DNA of 64,000 nt from CAVONB01 sp963697205 (GCA_963697205.1 CAVONB010000012.1:124001-188000); one strand, 5' to 3'. Positions 29,937 through 39,618 are shown, numbered from the stretch's first letter. A program made the numbers and translations. The notes: a model not told the origin generated them from the letters alone.

Positions 29937-31181
29937 TCAGCTGAGCCAGCTGCTGGAGAACTGGTAGGTTTGATCGACTTCGTTACCGATGGCGAGGTCC
30001 ACCGGAGGATTGGGAATCGGATCGACGTCATTGGGATCATTGTCGATCGCGTAGAACGTTTCGTTGAGCTCCGGATTGCCTTCGCCGGCGTGGATCGAAA
30101 CGCCAAGCAATGGGGTGTCGGCGAAGACGTACTGATCATTTTGAACCAGGTAGTCCATGATCGCATCGAAAGAGCCGTCGAGATCGCTGCCGGCATCACT
30201 TCCGGCTGGGAAGTCGATCTTAACCGTGTAGACGCCGTCGGGGGTGTTTGTGCCCTTTGACGGCTCGCCATCGTAGACGCCGTGCGTATCGCCGTCGGTC
30301 GTCGCGAAATAGAAGGTCGCGTACGACAGATCGTGACCGTTGTCGGCGAAGTGATCGTGCGGCGGTGGCGGCGGGGTATCCGTGTCGCTGTCCGTGATCG
30401 TGCCCACCCCGACGCCATCGACGATGCAGTCGTTGATCGCGAGCATCGTGGCGCCGCCCGGCACATTGGGAATGTCGGCGGTCGCGCTCGTCAACGTGAT
30501 CGTGAAGGTCTCCGTTGATTCCGGATTGGCGTCGTCCAGGATTGGCACGGAGATCGTAGCGGTGGTCTCGCCGGCTTTGATCGTAAGGGTGCCTGTCGTC
30601 GTGGTGTAGTCTAACGAGCCCGCCGTGCCGTCCGACGTCTCGTAGGTGATGATCACGTCGTAGAGGTAGGGCTCGTCCAGGCTCACCGTGAAGACGGCGT
30701 TGCCGTCCTCTTCGGCCACGCTGACGTCGTTGACGCTGATGTCGGGGCAGTGGGTGACGACGGCATCGCCGTCCACGCCTTTGATGCTGCCTTCCGCCGT
30801 GCTGGTGCTCGTTGCGCGCACGCCGAGCGTGTCGAGAAGATTGAAGCTCGTGGTCGCGCTGAAGACGAACGTCTCGCCTGCGGTGAGGAAGGTCGCCTTG
30901 TCCGTGCCGGCTGAGCCGAGCCCGGTCGACGACAGCTTGATGCCGCCGTCCCAGTCCTCGCCGGAGCCGTTCATGTTGAGGCTGTTGTCTTTCTTGGTGC
31001 CCAGGTCGAAGCTCGACCCGTCGGCCACGCCGTCATTCCAATAGACGGCGTTGAGATCGCAATAGCCCGTCGTGCACTTCACCTCGAAGGTGACCGTGCC
31101 GTCGCCCATGTCTATGGCGTTGATCTCGAGCGCCAAGCCGGCATAAGTGATTTCATAAGTTTTGATGTCGCCAATTGCCAT
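29937..31181 (-). CDS. Calx-beta domain protein, probably secreted
   Basis: A 414-residue acidic protein rich in Asp, Thr and Gly with few basic residues, as in exported surface proteins. A Calx-beta domain lies at about residues 150-265 (ISVNDVSVAEEDGNAVFTVSL, YETSDGTAGSLDYTTTTGTL and an ESTETFTITL motif). The N-terminal 140 residues form a beta-rich region with a Cys pair (KCTTGYCDL), and a PPPPPHDHF linker leads to a C-terminal domain with scattered DND-like motifs. There is no signal peptide, suggesting type I secretion, but no RTX nonapeptides or secretion genes are nearby. Function is unknown. A strong terminator follows. Confidence 0.72.
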   Translation of the reverse strand: MAIGDIKTYEITYAGLALEINAIDMGDGTVTFEVKCTTGYCDLNAVYWNDGVADGSSFDLGTKKDNSLNMNGSGEDWDGGIKLSSTGLGSAGTDKATFLTAGETFVFSATTSFNLLDTLGVRATSTSTAEGSIKGVDGDAVVTHCPDISVNDVSVAEEDGNAVFTVSLDEPYLYDVIITYETSDGTAGSLDYTTTTGTLTIKAGETTATISVPILDDANPESTETFTITLTSATADIPNVPGGATMLAINDCIVDGVGVGTITDSDTDTPPPPPHDHFADNGHDLSYATFYFATTDGDTHGVYDGEPSKGTNTPDGVYTVKIDFPAGSDAGSDLDGSFDAIMDYLVQNDQYVFADTPLLGVSIHAGEGNPELNETFYAIDNDPNDVDPIPNPPVDLAIGNEVDQTYQFSSSWLS

Positions 31182-31662
31182 TGTCCGTCACTCCAATGGA
31201 CCGATCTCCGTAGAGATGATCAATGTGCTGCCGGTGGGAACCCGGCCATCCGCCGTGATTCGAGAGGGACCGGTTGCGCGCGATCCGCGACCTCCTCCGC
31301 ACCAAAATGAATTCTTCCGTTATGCGAGCAAGAATAAGTTAAAATACGTAAGTAGCACATCCTATTTCAAGGCATCTCGGTAAATGGCTGGGGAGGGCCG
31401 GCGTCGCGCTTGGCCGGGCGACCGTTGGTGTCGGCGGTGCAGGCAGTGCCGTCGGCCGGCGACGAGTGGTCGAAACCTACCGGGCCGCCGCCGCGGATCG
31501 AACCAGCCCGGCAGACTGTGGCGTGCGGCACGAAAGCCTTGTCTCCCGCCAACGCGTTGCGGGTTGCGCAGTCTTGATGCGCGTCAACGCCGGCTGACGC
31601 TTGATTTTCGACGGTGCTAGGATTGCTTCAGCCAGACAACCGAACGCCAGGAGGATCTTCGC
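31182..31662. other. Intergenic region upstream of Calx-beta and VOC genes
   Basis: This 480-bp divergent gap includes a low-GC stretch (31310-31375) carrying a possible minus-strand promoter, listed separately. The remainder shows no convincing gene; a short plus-strand frame (31384-31620) has no family similarity and poor codon use. Confidence 0.4.
31341..31370 (-). promoter_or_regulatory. Possible sigma-70 type promoter for the Calx-beta gene
   Basis: On the minus strand TTGAAA (31370-31365) and TATTTT (31346-31341) are separated by 18 bp, inside the most AT-rich part of the region and about 160 bp upstream of the Calx-beta start. Match to the -35 box is good and to the -10 box only fair. 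Confidence 0.3.
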
Positions 31663-32098
31663 ATGAGCCAGGGCATGAACATCGGCTCCCTCGAGCACGT
31701 CAACGTGCGCACCGCCAAGCTGCCGCAGATGATCAAGTGGTACGAGGAGGTGCTCGGCATGCGCAACGGCTGGCGCCCGAATTTCCCGTTCGCCGGCGCC
31801 TGGATGTACTCCGGCGACAACAAGCCGACGGTGCACCTGGTCGAGGTTAAGGAGGAACCGACGCAGGGCTTGCGCCTGGAGCACTTCGCTTTCTCCGCGA
31901 CCGGCATGAAGGCGTGCGTCGAGCGCTGCAAGCAACACAAGGTCGAGTACGAGCTGATCGCGGTGAAGGGACGCGGGCCTCGTCCAGGTCAACGTCTACG
32001 ATCCCGACGGCAACCACATCCACATCGACTTCCCCGCGCACGAGGCCGATGAGTTGAGCGAGATCGGTGGCTTCACAGGCCTGCCGGGCCGCACCTGA
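31663..32098 (+). CDS. VOC (glyoxalase-fold) family protein, one frameshift
   Basis: A 144-residue vicinal-oxygen-chelate fold protein after correction of one inserted base near 31979. The first beta-alpha-beta module has LEHVNVRTAKLPQMIKWYEEVLGM and the second LRLEHFAFSATGMKACVERC, with metal-type residues His and Glu (HLVEV) and a final VNVYDPDGNHIHIDFPAHE segment whose Asp/His/Glu layout fits the family. The start ATG at 31663 follows an AGGAGG site at 31648-31653. The reaction (glyoxalase, dioxygenase or other) cannot be deduced. The SixA-like phosphatase follows 22 bp later. Confidence 0.83.
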
Positions 32099-32120
32099 AC
32101 GCCATCACACGGGAGTTCAA

Positions 32121-32669
32121 ATGGCGCGACGGCCGGAGCCGGCGCTGACGCTCTGCCTGTTGCGTCACGCCAAGTCGAGCTGGGACGATGCAGGGCTGGG
32201 CGACCACGAGCGCCCGCTTGCCGAGCGGGGCGCGCGCGATGCGCCCCGGATCGGCGCGTGGATGGCCGAGGCCGGGCTGGTACCCGACGTCGTGCTGTGC
32301 TCCGACGCCGTGCGCACGCGCGCCACGCTGGCTCTGGTGCTGTCGGCTCTGCCGGCGCCGCCGGCCGAGATCCGCACCGAGCCCGCGCTCTATCTCGCCG
32401 GTCCCGAGACGATCAAGGCGCACATCCGCGCCGTGGATGGTGCGCGCTCCATCCTCGTGATCGCCCACAATCCCGGCATGCACGCGCTGGCGTTGGAGTT
32501 GACGGGGGGAGGGGATGAAGACGCCGTCGCGCGGCTGGCGATGAAGTACCCTACGGCCGCGCTGGCTGTGCTGACGTTCGAGACAAGCCGCACCTGGCGC
32601 GACATCGGGCCCGGCCGTGGGCAGCTTCGCCATTTCATCACGCCGAGGACGCTGCCTCAGCCCGATTGA
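32121..32669 (+). CDS. Histidine phosphatase family protein (SixA-like)
   Basis: A 182-residue SixA/RHG-type phosphatase, a family that includes phosphohistidine phosphatases of phosphorelays. The catalytic motif LLRHAKSSWDD (Arg-His) begins near residue 13, the second conserved Arg is in CSDAVRTRATL, and the late catalytic His is in VIAHNPGMHAL. GGGAG lies ahead of the ATG at 32121. A role in dephosphorylating a histidine phosphotransfer domain, perhaps that of the kinase at 2943-5369, is only conjecture. Confidence 0.88.
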   Translation: MARRPEPALTLCLLRHAKSSWDDAGLGDHERPLAERGARDAPRIGAWMAEAGLVPDVVLCSDAVRTRATLALVLSALPAPPAEIRTEPALYLAGPETIKAHIRAVDGARSILVIAHNPGMHALALELTGGGDEDAVARLAMKYPTAALAVLTFETSRTWRDIGPGRGQLRHFITPRTLPQPD

Positions 32670-32698
32670 GCGGGATCGATCGAAGACGGACCGGCGTC

Positions 32699-33085
32699 TC
32701 AGGCGGCGACAGGCGCCAGGCTCATCGGGTCGGCATGTCGCCGGCTCTTGCCCTCGAAGAAGTTGCCCTCTTCCAGCACCAGTTCGCGATGATAGATCTC
32801 GCCGGTGACGGTCGAGCCGCGGCGCAGGACGATACGGTCGGCATAGATGATGGCGTCACGAGCTTCGCCATCGATCACCACCTCGCTGGCGACAACGGTG
32901 CCGCAGATCACGCCGGCGCGCGAGACGTGGACCCGCGTGGCGTGCAACTCGCCTTCGAGCTGGCCGTGCAGCACCACCTCGCCGGGCATCTCCAGGCAAC
33001 CCAGGATGGACGTGCTCTCCGACAGGATCAGCGGCACATCGTTGGCCTGCGACGGCGGATAGCTCAGCTCGGTGACGCGCGACAT
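32699..33085 (-). CDS. Bactofilin family protein
   Basis: A 128-residue bactofilin, a polymer-forming cytoskeletal protein. The right-handed beta-helix core is visible as repeated short strands with Gly turns (STSILGCLEMPGEVVLHGQLEGEL, VHVSRAGVICGTVVASEVVIDGEA, IIYADRIVLRRGSTVTGEI, taken in pieces), flanked by short unstructured ends. Bactofilins shape envelope structures such as stalks or polar sites. The start at 33085 matches family N-termini; the frame remains open far upstream without similarity. It converges with the phosphatase gene. Confidence 0.85.
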   Translation of the reverse strand: MSRVTELSYPPSQANDVPLILSESTSILGCLEMPGEVVLHGQLEGELHATRVHVSRAGVICGTVVASEVVIDGEARDAIIYADRIVLRRGSTVTGEIYHRELVLEEGNFFEGKSRRHADPMSLAPVAA

Positions 33086-33575
33086 GACCGAAATTCCCCC
33101 AACAGCTCCCAAAGACCGCACCCCTCGGCGCGAGCTTTCCCCAGGCTGTCCACAATTTGTTGCATGGAGCTGTCTTGACTCCAACAAAAGAATCGCAATC
33201 GCAGCCAGGCATGGGTGCCGTCGGCAGCCCTTTCGCATGTGGCGCGGCCCGCCGGCATCACGGGCGCCCCCAGGGCGACCCGAAGGCGGCTCCAGGGCGG
33301 CCCCGGCGCGACCCAGGAGCCGGAGCTTCGCGCCAGGCGCGCGGTGCTGGTCCGTGGGCCTTGTCGATGGGAGGGGCATGCTGGCCGCGATCAGGATCAG
33401 ACAGGTTGGAGTCGCGGGAGCACAACCCGCCATGCTAGAGGGGCTGGAGGCCGCAGCGCAGCGGTCAGCGCCGCTCGGTCGTAGCGTTCCGCTCCGGCCA
33501 CCGCGCCAGCGCTGACCGGAATCTTGGTCAGAGCCCTGACCAGGCACCCAAACACGAACACGAACGATCACGCCC
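33086..33575. other. Intergenic region upstream of trpG
   Basis: This 490-bp gap between the bactofilin gene and trpG holds no gene that I recognise. Several open frames exist on the plus strand but all show poor codon use. A trp leader peptide with tandem Trp codons and an attenuator was looked for and not found. Confidence 0.4.
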
Positions 33576-34190
33576 ATGCTTCTCCTGATCGATAACTACG
33601 ACAGCTTCACCTACAACCTCGTCCATTACCTGGGCGAGCTCGGCGCTGTGTCGGAGGTGGTGCGCAACGACAAGATCACGCCGCAGGCCGCGCTGAAGAT
33701 GAAGCCGAAGGCGATCGTCCTCTCGCCCGGACCCTGTACGCCCAACGAGGCCGGCATCTGCCTCGACCTCATCGCTGAGGCCGCGGGCCGCGTGCCGCTG
33801 CTCGGCGTCTGCCTCGGCCATCAGGCGATCGGCCAGGCGTACGGCGGCAAGGTCGTGCGCGCGCCCGTGCCCATGCACGGCAAGCTCTCGACCATCCGGC
33901 ACAAGGGCAAAGGCCTGTTCGAAGGCTGTCCTTCGCGCTTCGAGGTCACGCGCTACCATTCGCTGATCGTGGAGCGAAAGAGCCTGCCCGACTGCCTGCA
34001 GGTCACGGCGGAGACCTCCGACGGGATCATCATGGGCCTTGAGCACACGTCCCATCCTGTGCACGGCGTGCAGTTTCATCCCGAGAGCATCGCGTCGGAG
34101 GAGGGCCATGCCCTGCTCGCCAACTTCCTCAAGCTCGCCGGCATCTCGCCGCGCCGCCGCAACGCCAGCCGCCGCCGCGATGCGGCTTGA
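33576..34190 (+). CDS. trpG: Anthranilate synthase component II (glutamine amidotransferase)
   Basis: A 204-residue class I glutamine amidotransferase that supplies ammonia to TrpE for anthranilate, in tryptophan synthesis. Motifs are IDNYDSFTYNLVHYLGELG, LSPGPCTPNEAGICLD, the nucleophile Cys79 in GVCLGHQAIGQAYGG and the His168/Glu170 pair in VQFHPES. The basic C-terminal tail is slightly long. The same subunit could serve PabB. It is followed 53 bp later by trpD. trpE is not next to it, unlike the usual trpE-G-D-C cluster of this order. Confidence 0.92.
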   Translation: MLLLIDNYDSFTYNLVHYLGELGAVSEVVRNDKITPQAALKMKPKAIVLSPGPCTPNEAGICLDLIAEAAGRVPLLGVCLGHQAIGQAYGGKVVRAPVPMHGKLSTIRHKGKGLFEGCPSRFEVTRYHSLIVERKSLPDCLQVTAETSDGIIMGLEHTSHPVHGVQFHPESIASEEGHALLANFLKLAGISPRRRNASRRRDAA

Positions 34191-34243
34191 GCGCGGGCAG
34201 CGGGAGATCCGTCCGAGACGCTGACAATAAGAGAGGAGCCGCA

Positions 34244-35290
34244 ATGTCGACCGAGCCCGATCCCGCCGCCCTGCGCCCCACCATCGCGCGCGCGCTCGAG
34301 GCGGCGCTGACCCAGGCGGAGGCGGAAACGGCGTTCGACATCATCATGTCGGGCAAGGCGACGCCCGCCCAGATCGGCGGCTTCCTGATGATCCTGCGCC
34401 ACCGCGGTGAATCAATCGAGGAGATCACCGGGGCCGCCACCATCATGCGCGCCAAGGCGACCCGCGTCACCGCCCCGGCCGGCGCCATCGACATCGTCGG
34501 CACCGGCGGCGACGGCAAGGGCACGCTCAACATTTCCACCACCGCCGCACTCGTCGTGGCGAGCCTGGGCGTGCCCGTCGCCAAGCACGGTAATCGCGCG
34601 CAGTCGTCGAAATCCGGCGCCTCCGATGCGTTGGGCGCACTCGGCGTCGACATCAACGCGCCCGTGCCGGTGATCGAGAAATGCCTGCGGGAAGCCCATT
34701 TCGGCTACATGAACGCGCCCAACCATCACGCCGCCATGCGTTTCGTCATGCCCGCTCGCATCGAGCTCGGCGTGCGCACGGTTTTCAATATCCTCGGCCC
34801 CCTGACCAACCCGGCGGGCGTCAAGCGGCAGCTGACCGGCACGTTCTCCGCCGCCCTGTTGAGGCCGATGGCCGAGACATTGCGTGCGCTCGGCTCTGAA
34901 AAAGCGTGGCTCGTCCACGGCATGGACGGAACCGACGAGATCTCCATCGCAGGCCCCACGCAGATCGCCGTGCTGGAGAACGGCAAGGTCGAGATGCGCG
35001 CCCTCAAGCCCGAGGATGCCGGCCTCGAAGAGCACCCCCTGGGCCACATCCTCGGCGGCGCGCCGGCGGAGAACACAGCCAAGGTGCGCGCCCTGCTGGC
35101 GGGCGATACGTCGTCGGGCCTGATGGCCTTCCGTCACGCCGTGATGCTGAATGCAGGCGCAGCACTTCTGATCGCCGACAAGGCGGCAACCGTTGCCGAA
35201 GGCGCGCAGATGGCTGGTGCCGCGCTCGATGACGGCCGCGCCCGTGCCAACTTGGAGAAGATCGTGGCTGTCACCACGGGCAAGGCCTAG
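34244..35290 (+). CDS. trpD: Anthranilate phosphoribosyltransferase
   Basis: A 348-residue TrpD, which joins anthranilate to PRPP. The PRPP loop GTGGDGKGTLNIST, KHGNRAQSSKSGASDAL, the HHAAMRFVMPARIELGVRTVFNILGPLTNP region (quoted in part) and VHGMDGTDEIS are all present and the length is standard. GAGAGGAG precedes the ATG at 34244. It is transcribed with trpG; trpC does not follow, the next gene being bamE in the opposite direction. Confidence 0.95.
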   Translation: MSTEPDPAALRPTIARALEAALTQAEAETAFDIIMSGKATPAQIGGFLMILRHRGESIEEITGAATIMRAKATRVTAPAGAIDIVGTGGDGKGTLNISTTAALVVASLGVPVAKHGNRAQSSKSGASDALGALGVDINAPVPVIEKCLREAHFGYMNAPNHHAAMRFVMPARIELGVRTVFNILGPLTNPAGVKRQLTGTFSAALLRPMAETLRALGSEKAWLVHGMDGTDEISIAGPTQIAVLENGKVEMRALKPEDAGLEEHPLGHILGGAPAENTAKVRALLAGDTSSGLMAFRHAVMLNAGAALLIADKAATVAEGAQMAGAALDDGRARANLEKIVAVTTGKA

Positions 35291-35347
35291 GCTGTGCCGG
35301 CACGATGCAGCAAATGTCGAGGACTATTCGTGGGCGGTGCTGCGGTC

Positions 35348-35833
35348 TCAGCCGTCGCCGAACATCTGCTTCTGGCCGAGGTTGCGGAACAGCTGCTTGA
35401 TGATGCCGTCGTCGCGTCCGCCCGGCGCCGGCGTGGTGCGGCTGATGGTGTCGAACACCTTGCCGTCTTTGAGCGTGTAGTTGGCCACCTTGTCGACCGT
35501 GCCGACCGGCGTGAAGTAGACCGCGACGACCTTGCGGTCGACCTCCTTCTCGGGAAGGAAGGCGGTCTGCGTGGACGTGCTCGAGATATAGTAGTAGGCG
35601 TTTCCGCCGGGCACGGAGGCGGTGGTCGCTGGCGATCCGAGCGACATGCGCACCTGGTCCTGGCTCATGCCGGGCTGAATCGCTTGGAGATCGGTCTCAC
35701 GGAACTGGTGGCCATGCTTGATGACTTGCCCGGTGCAGCCGGCCAGCGCGATGCCGGCGGCCACGGCCGAAACGACGGCGAAGCCGGCCGTGCGATGGCC
35801 GCAGCCAGCAAGTCTCGCGCGCGATCTCGTCAC
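35348..35833 (-). CDS. bamE: Outer membrane assembly lipoprotein BamE
   Basis: A lipoprotein of the SmpA/OmlA/BamE family, an accessory part of the BAM complex that folds outer-membrane proteins. A signal peptide ends in the lipobox ALAGC. The family core follows: IQPGMSQDQVRMSLGSP, a YYYISS beta strand, KVVAVYFTPVGTVDKVANYTLKDGK, and a C-terminal region with TTPAPGG. GTG at 35833 is chosen because GGGGGAG lies just upstream, inside the alternative reading from ATG 35851. Its place next to the bc1 chaperone, DUF177 and plsX is typical of Hyphomicrobiales. Confidence 0.88.
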   Translation of the reverse strand: MTRSRARLAGCGHRTAGFAVVSAVAAGIALAGCTGQVIKHGHQFRETDLQAIQPGMSQDQVRMSLGSPATTASVPGGNAYYYISSTSTQTAFLPEKEVDRKVVAVYFTPVGTVDKVANYTLKDGKVFDTISRTTPAPGGRDDGIIKQLFRNLGQKQMFGDG

Positions 35834-36063
35834 CTGGCTCCCCCAATTCATAGTGGCCGTGCGAGCCCGAACCGAACCATCAGGGCCAACCCCGGCCGGT
35901 CCGCGATGGGCAACGGCGAATCTCCCCGTTGCACACTGCGACTCGGCTTAGCCGCTCCCTCTTGCGTTGGCAACGCGAGGCGCAAGCTCACCCCCAGGAG
36001 CCTCCTGGGCGCCAGCCTCACCCCGCATGGGCGTCGGCCGGCTTGCCATGAGGAGGCGCGCCC

Positions 36064-36600
36064 GTGCTGACCTGGCTCCGTCGACGGCACGAACGTCAGC
36101 ATAGGGCACGCGAGCTTTATGGCGCCGTCGTGGCACAGGCCCGCCACCCCGATTTCTACACCGTCCATGGCGCGCCGGACACACTGGAGGGGCGCTACGA
36201 GATGATCGTCCTACATCTCTACCTGCTCCTCGACCGGCTGCAGCGGGAAGGGGAGCCGGCTGCCGAGACCTCTCGCGCGGTGACCGAGACGTTCGTGCGC
36301 GAAACCGACGTCGAGATGCGGGAGATGGGTGTCGGCGACCTCACCGTGCCGCGCAAGGTCAAGCGCGCCGCCGCAGGCCTATTCGAGCGCTCGTCGCAGT
36401 ATCGTCGAGCTCTGGCCGATCCCGATCGCGCGACACTGGAGCGTTTCCTGGAGGAGATCGTCGCCGCGCCGTCCGCGCGCGGCCTTGCAGGCTATGTCCG
36501 GTGCGCCCAGGCCGCCCTGGCGACCGTGCCTGCGGCCGATCTTCTGGCTGGAAGCTGGCGTTTCCCCAGCCCCGGAGCTCGCGAGGACGACCATCCATGA
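36064..36600 (+). CDS. Ubiquinol-cytochrome c chaperone family protein
   Basis: A 178-residue helical protein of the Cbp3/UQCC1 family, implicated in assembly of cytochrome bc1. The core includes ARHPDFYTVHGAPDTLEGRYEMIVLHLYLLLDRL (in part), FVRETDVEMREMGVGDLTVPRKVKR and the AAGLFERSSQYRRAL helix. The start is GTG at 36064. Its stop overlaps the ATG of the DUF177 gene (ATGA), indicating translational coupling. The order bamE, chaperone, DUF177, plsX is conserved in the group. Confidence 0.88.
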   Translation: MLTWLRRRHERQHRARELYGAVVAQARHPDFYTVHGAPDTLEGRYEMIVLHLYLLLDRLQREGEPAAETSRAVTETFVRETDVEMREMGVGDLTVPRKVKRAAAGLFERSSQYRRALADPDRATLERFLEEIVAAPSARGLAGYVRCAQAALATVPAADLLAGSWRFPSPGAREDDHP

Positions 36601-37139
36601 GCGAACCGCTTTCCTGGGAGTATCTGATCGACGCCGCCGCCGGCGGGATCGACGTCACCCGCGTCGCAACAGCCGAGGAGTGCCGCACACTCGCCGAGGC
36701 CCTCCAGATCCTCGCCTGCCGAGATCTCCACGTCACCTACACTGTGACGCCGCGGTCTGGCGGCCGCTTCCGGCTGCGTGGTCATCTGGACGCCCGCGTC
36801 GAGCAGGCCTGCGTCGTTTCGCTGGAGCCCGTACCCGCGACGATTTCTGAGGCGTTCGACGTCGAGTTCCGCCCCGAGGTTGGCGCATCGGCGCGCCGGC
36901 AGGCGGGGCGGGAGGACGCGCCCGAAGCCGATGCGACGATCCTCGACGAGGAGGACATTGAGCCCATCCGCAACGGTCGCCTCCAGGTGGGCCGCGTCGT
37001 CTACGACACCATCGCCACCGCGCTCGACCCGTTTCCGCGCGCCGAGGACGCCGCGCTCGACCACCGGGAGGCCGGCGCTGGCGCCGGCGACGACTCCCAT
37101 CCCTTCGCCGGGCTGGCGCGGCTCAAGCCGAAGGGCTGA
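36597..37139 (+). CDS. DUF177 (YceD) family protein
   Basis: A 180-residue YceD-like protein. In E. coli and plants the family affects 23S rRNA processing or accumulation. Recognisable parts are an HVTYTVTPRSGGRFRLRG strand, the RVEQACVVSLEPVPATI motif with the family Cys, FDVEFRPE, the acidic LDEEDIEPI and the final DPFPRAEDA stretch. The second half of the family Cys motif is not a full zinc site here. It overlaps the preceding gene by 4 bp. plsX follows 156 bp later; no rpmF lies between them. Confidence 0.85.
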   Translation: MSEPLSWEYLIDAAAGGIDVTRVATAEECRTLAEALQILACRDLHVTYTVTPRSGGRFRLRGHLDARVEQACVVSLEPVPATISEAFDVEFRPEVGASARRQAGREDAPEADATILDEEDIEPIRNGRLQVGRVVYDTIATALDPFPRAEDAALDHREAGAGAGDDSHPFAGLARLKPKG

Positions 37140-37295
37140 TCAAAGTTCAAAATGAACGCGCGCGCCCAGTCCTCGGCGCTTGCCACGCCCGGGCAAATCG
37201 CTATGTTCCGCGGCGGCTCACGCCGGGACCGCGCATGAGGGGGCAGCGGTCGCCCTGTTACCCTGGGGAGACGGCGTCCGCGCCGCCTGGTCGAA

Positions 37296-38465
37296 ATGTC
37301 CGCACCACGCACGATCGCACTCGACGCCATGGGTGGCGATCACGGCCCCGAGGTCGTGATCCCCGGCGCGGCGATCTCGCTCGTGCGCCAGCCCTCGCTC
37401 AACTTCGCGTTCTATGGCGACGAGGCGCGCATCCAGGCCGCCCTTGCTGCCCATCCCGCACTCGCGGCTCGCTCCCGCGTCGTCCACACCGACGTTGGCG
37501 ATCGGCATGAACGACAAGCCGAGCCAGGCCGTGCGCCGCGGCAAGGGCACCAGCATGTGGCTCGCGCTCGGAGGCGGTGCAGAAGCGGCGAGGCCGACGT
37601 CGCCGTCTCGGCCGGCAACACCGGCGCGCTGATGGCCATGGCCAAGCTCGATGCTGCGGCCCGATGCCGGCGATCGAGCGTCCGGCCATCGCGGCCCTGT
37701 GGCCGACGGTGAAGGCCGAATGCATCGTCCTCGATGTCGGCGCCAACATCGGCGCCAGCGCGCGCCAGCTCTGCGATTTCGCACTGATGGGCGCGGCCAT
37801 GGCGCGCGCCCTGTTCCACATCGAGCGCCCGACGGTCGGCCTGCTCAACGTCGGCGTCGAGGAGATCAAGGGCGCCGACGAGGTCAAGCAGGCCCACGCC
37901 TGGTTGAAGGCGGCCACCGGCCTGCCGCTCGAATATCGCGGCTTCGTCGAAGGCGACCAGATCGGCCAGGGCGTCGTCGACGTCGTCGTCGTCGAGGGCT
38001 TTGCCGGCAATATCGCGCTCAAGACGGCCGAAGGCACCGCGCGCCAGATCGGCCAGTATCTCAAGGCGGCCATGACCCGCAGCCTGCTTCTCCAAGGCCG
38101 GCGCGCTGCTGGCGCGGGGCGGCTTCCGCGTGCTGCGCGAGAAGATGGACCCGCGCCGGGTCAACGGCGGCACTTTCCTCGGCCTCAACGGCATCGCCAT
38201 CAAGAGCCATGGCGGCACGGATGCACTTGGCTTTGCGAGCGCAGTCGATCTCGGCTACGAGATGGCGGAAAGCGGGCTGGTCGCCCGGCTGACGGCGGAC
38301 CTCGCCACCTTCCACGATGCGCTGGCGGGTCTGCGGGACGCTGGAGCAGAGCTGATCGCCAGGCACTTCGGTCCGGTCGCGATGTCGCCGGTCGAGGCGA
38401 TCGTATCGGTCCGAGGCAGCAGCGCCGGGCCTCGCAGGGACGCCGCCGCCAGTCGGCGCCGATGA
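37296..38465 (+). CDS. plsX: Phosphate acyltransferase PlsX, reading frame interrupted
   Basis: PlsX makes acyl-phosphate from acyl-ACP for PlsY. Signature pieces are IALDAMGGDHGPEVVIPGA, KGTSMWLAL, VSAGNTGALMAMAKL, VLDVGANI, LLNVGVEEIKGADEVKQAH, GFVEGDQIGQGVVDVVVVEGF and FLGLNGIAIKSHGGTD. Six insertions (near 37496, 37570, 37586, 37650, 37662 and 38090) break the frame; since six is a multiple of three the start and stop stay in the same frame, and repair gives 387 residues. ATG at 37296 gives the conserved N-terminus. The stop overlaps the fabH ATG by 4 bp. Confidence 0.9.
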
Positions 38466-39469
38466 CAAGGGACAGGGGACGCGCGTGGCCAGTCATCCGA
38501 TCCGTCATCCGAGGCGTCGGCGCCTATCTGCCCAAGACGCGTGCTGACCAACGCCGACCTGGCCAAGCGCATCGACACCAGCGACGAGTGGATCACCGAG
38601 CGCACCGGCATCCACCAGCGCCACATCGCCGACGACGGACGAGACGACCTCCGACCTCGGCATCGCCGCCGCGCGAGCAGGCGCTCGTCCGCGCCGGCAT
38701 CGATCCCGTCGACATCGACCTCGTCATCTGCGCGACCGCGACGCCCGACCGCACCTTTCCCGCGACCGCCGTGCGCATCCAGACCGCGCTCGGCGTCACC
38801 AAGGGCGCCGCTTTCGACATCCAGGCCGTCTGCTCCGGCTTCATCTACTGCCTGACCACCGCCGACAACTTCCTCAAGCCGGCCAGTTCCGCCGCGCGCT
38901 CGTCATCGGCGCCGAAACATTCTCGCGCATCCTCGACTGGGAGGATCGCGCCACCTGCGTGCTGTTCGGCGACGGCGCCGGCGCGGTCGTTCTCGAGGCC
39001 CAGCCGCAGCATGGCGAGCCGCGACGATCGCGGCATCATCGCCACGCGCATCCGCTCCGACGGCCGCTTCGAGGATCTGCTCTATGTCGACGGCGGTCCC
39101 GGATCGACGCAAGACCGTCGGCCACCTGCGCATGAACGGTCGCGAGGTGTTCCGCCATGCCGTGCAGAAGATCTCCGGCGTGATCGAGGAGACGCTCGCT
39201 CATGACCGGCTATGCCGCCGACGAGATCGATCTCTACGTGCCCCATCAGGCCAACGCGCGCATCCTCGACGGCATCGCCAAGAAGCTCGGCGTGTCCGCC
39301 GGAAAAGATCATGATGACGCTCGGCAAGCACGGCAACACCTCGGCCGCCTCGATCCCGCTCGCCCTCAATCAGGCCTTCGAGGAACACCGCCTCAAGGAA
39401 GGCAGCCTGGTGCTGATGGAGGCCATGGGCGGCGGCTTCACATGGGGCGCGGTGCTCGCCCGCTGGTAG
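38462..39469 (+). CDS. fabH: Beta-ketoacyl-ACP synthase III, reading frame interrupted
   Basis: FabH begins fatty acid synthesis by condensing acetyl-CoA with malonyl-ACP. Readable segments are IRGVGAYLPKT, NADLAKRIDTSDEWITERTGI, the active-site Cys in FDIQAVCSGFIYCL, CVLFGDGAGAVVLE, the VPHQANARILDGIAKKLG His motif and GKHGNTSAASIPLAL with the Asn. I find seven insertions (near 38540, 38641, 38674, 39020, 39110, 39201 and 39301) and one deletion near 38883; repair gives 333 residues with all catalytic residues. ATG 38462 overlaps the plsX stop as ATGA, so the two are coupled. Confidence 0.9.
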
Positions 39470-39618
39470 CGCAATGGACACGGTCGCCGCAACGGGCCTC
39501 GCGGCGCATCCAATAGTTGTGCAATTTCAGAGTCTTGCACTGCATCAGTCGATTGACCGCCGTCCGCCGTCGCGGCTAGTCTCCCGCGCGCATGGGGTCT
39601 AGGGGAGGCAGTGCGGAT

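Noticed and set aside
33086..33575. A trp attenuator ahead of trpG
   Set aside because: No short leader with adjacent Trp codons and no T-tailed hairpin was found.
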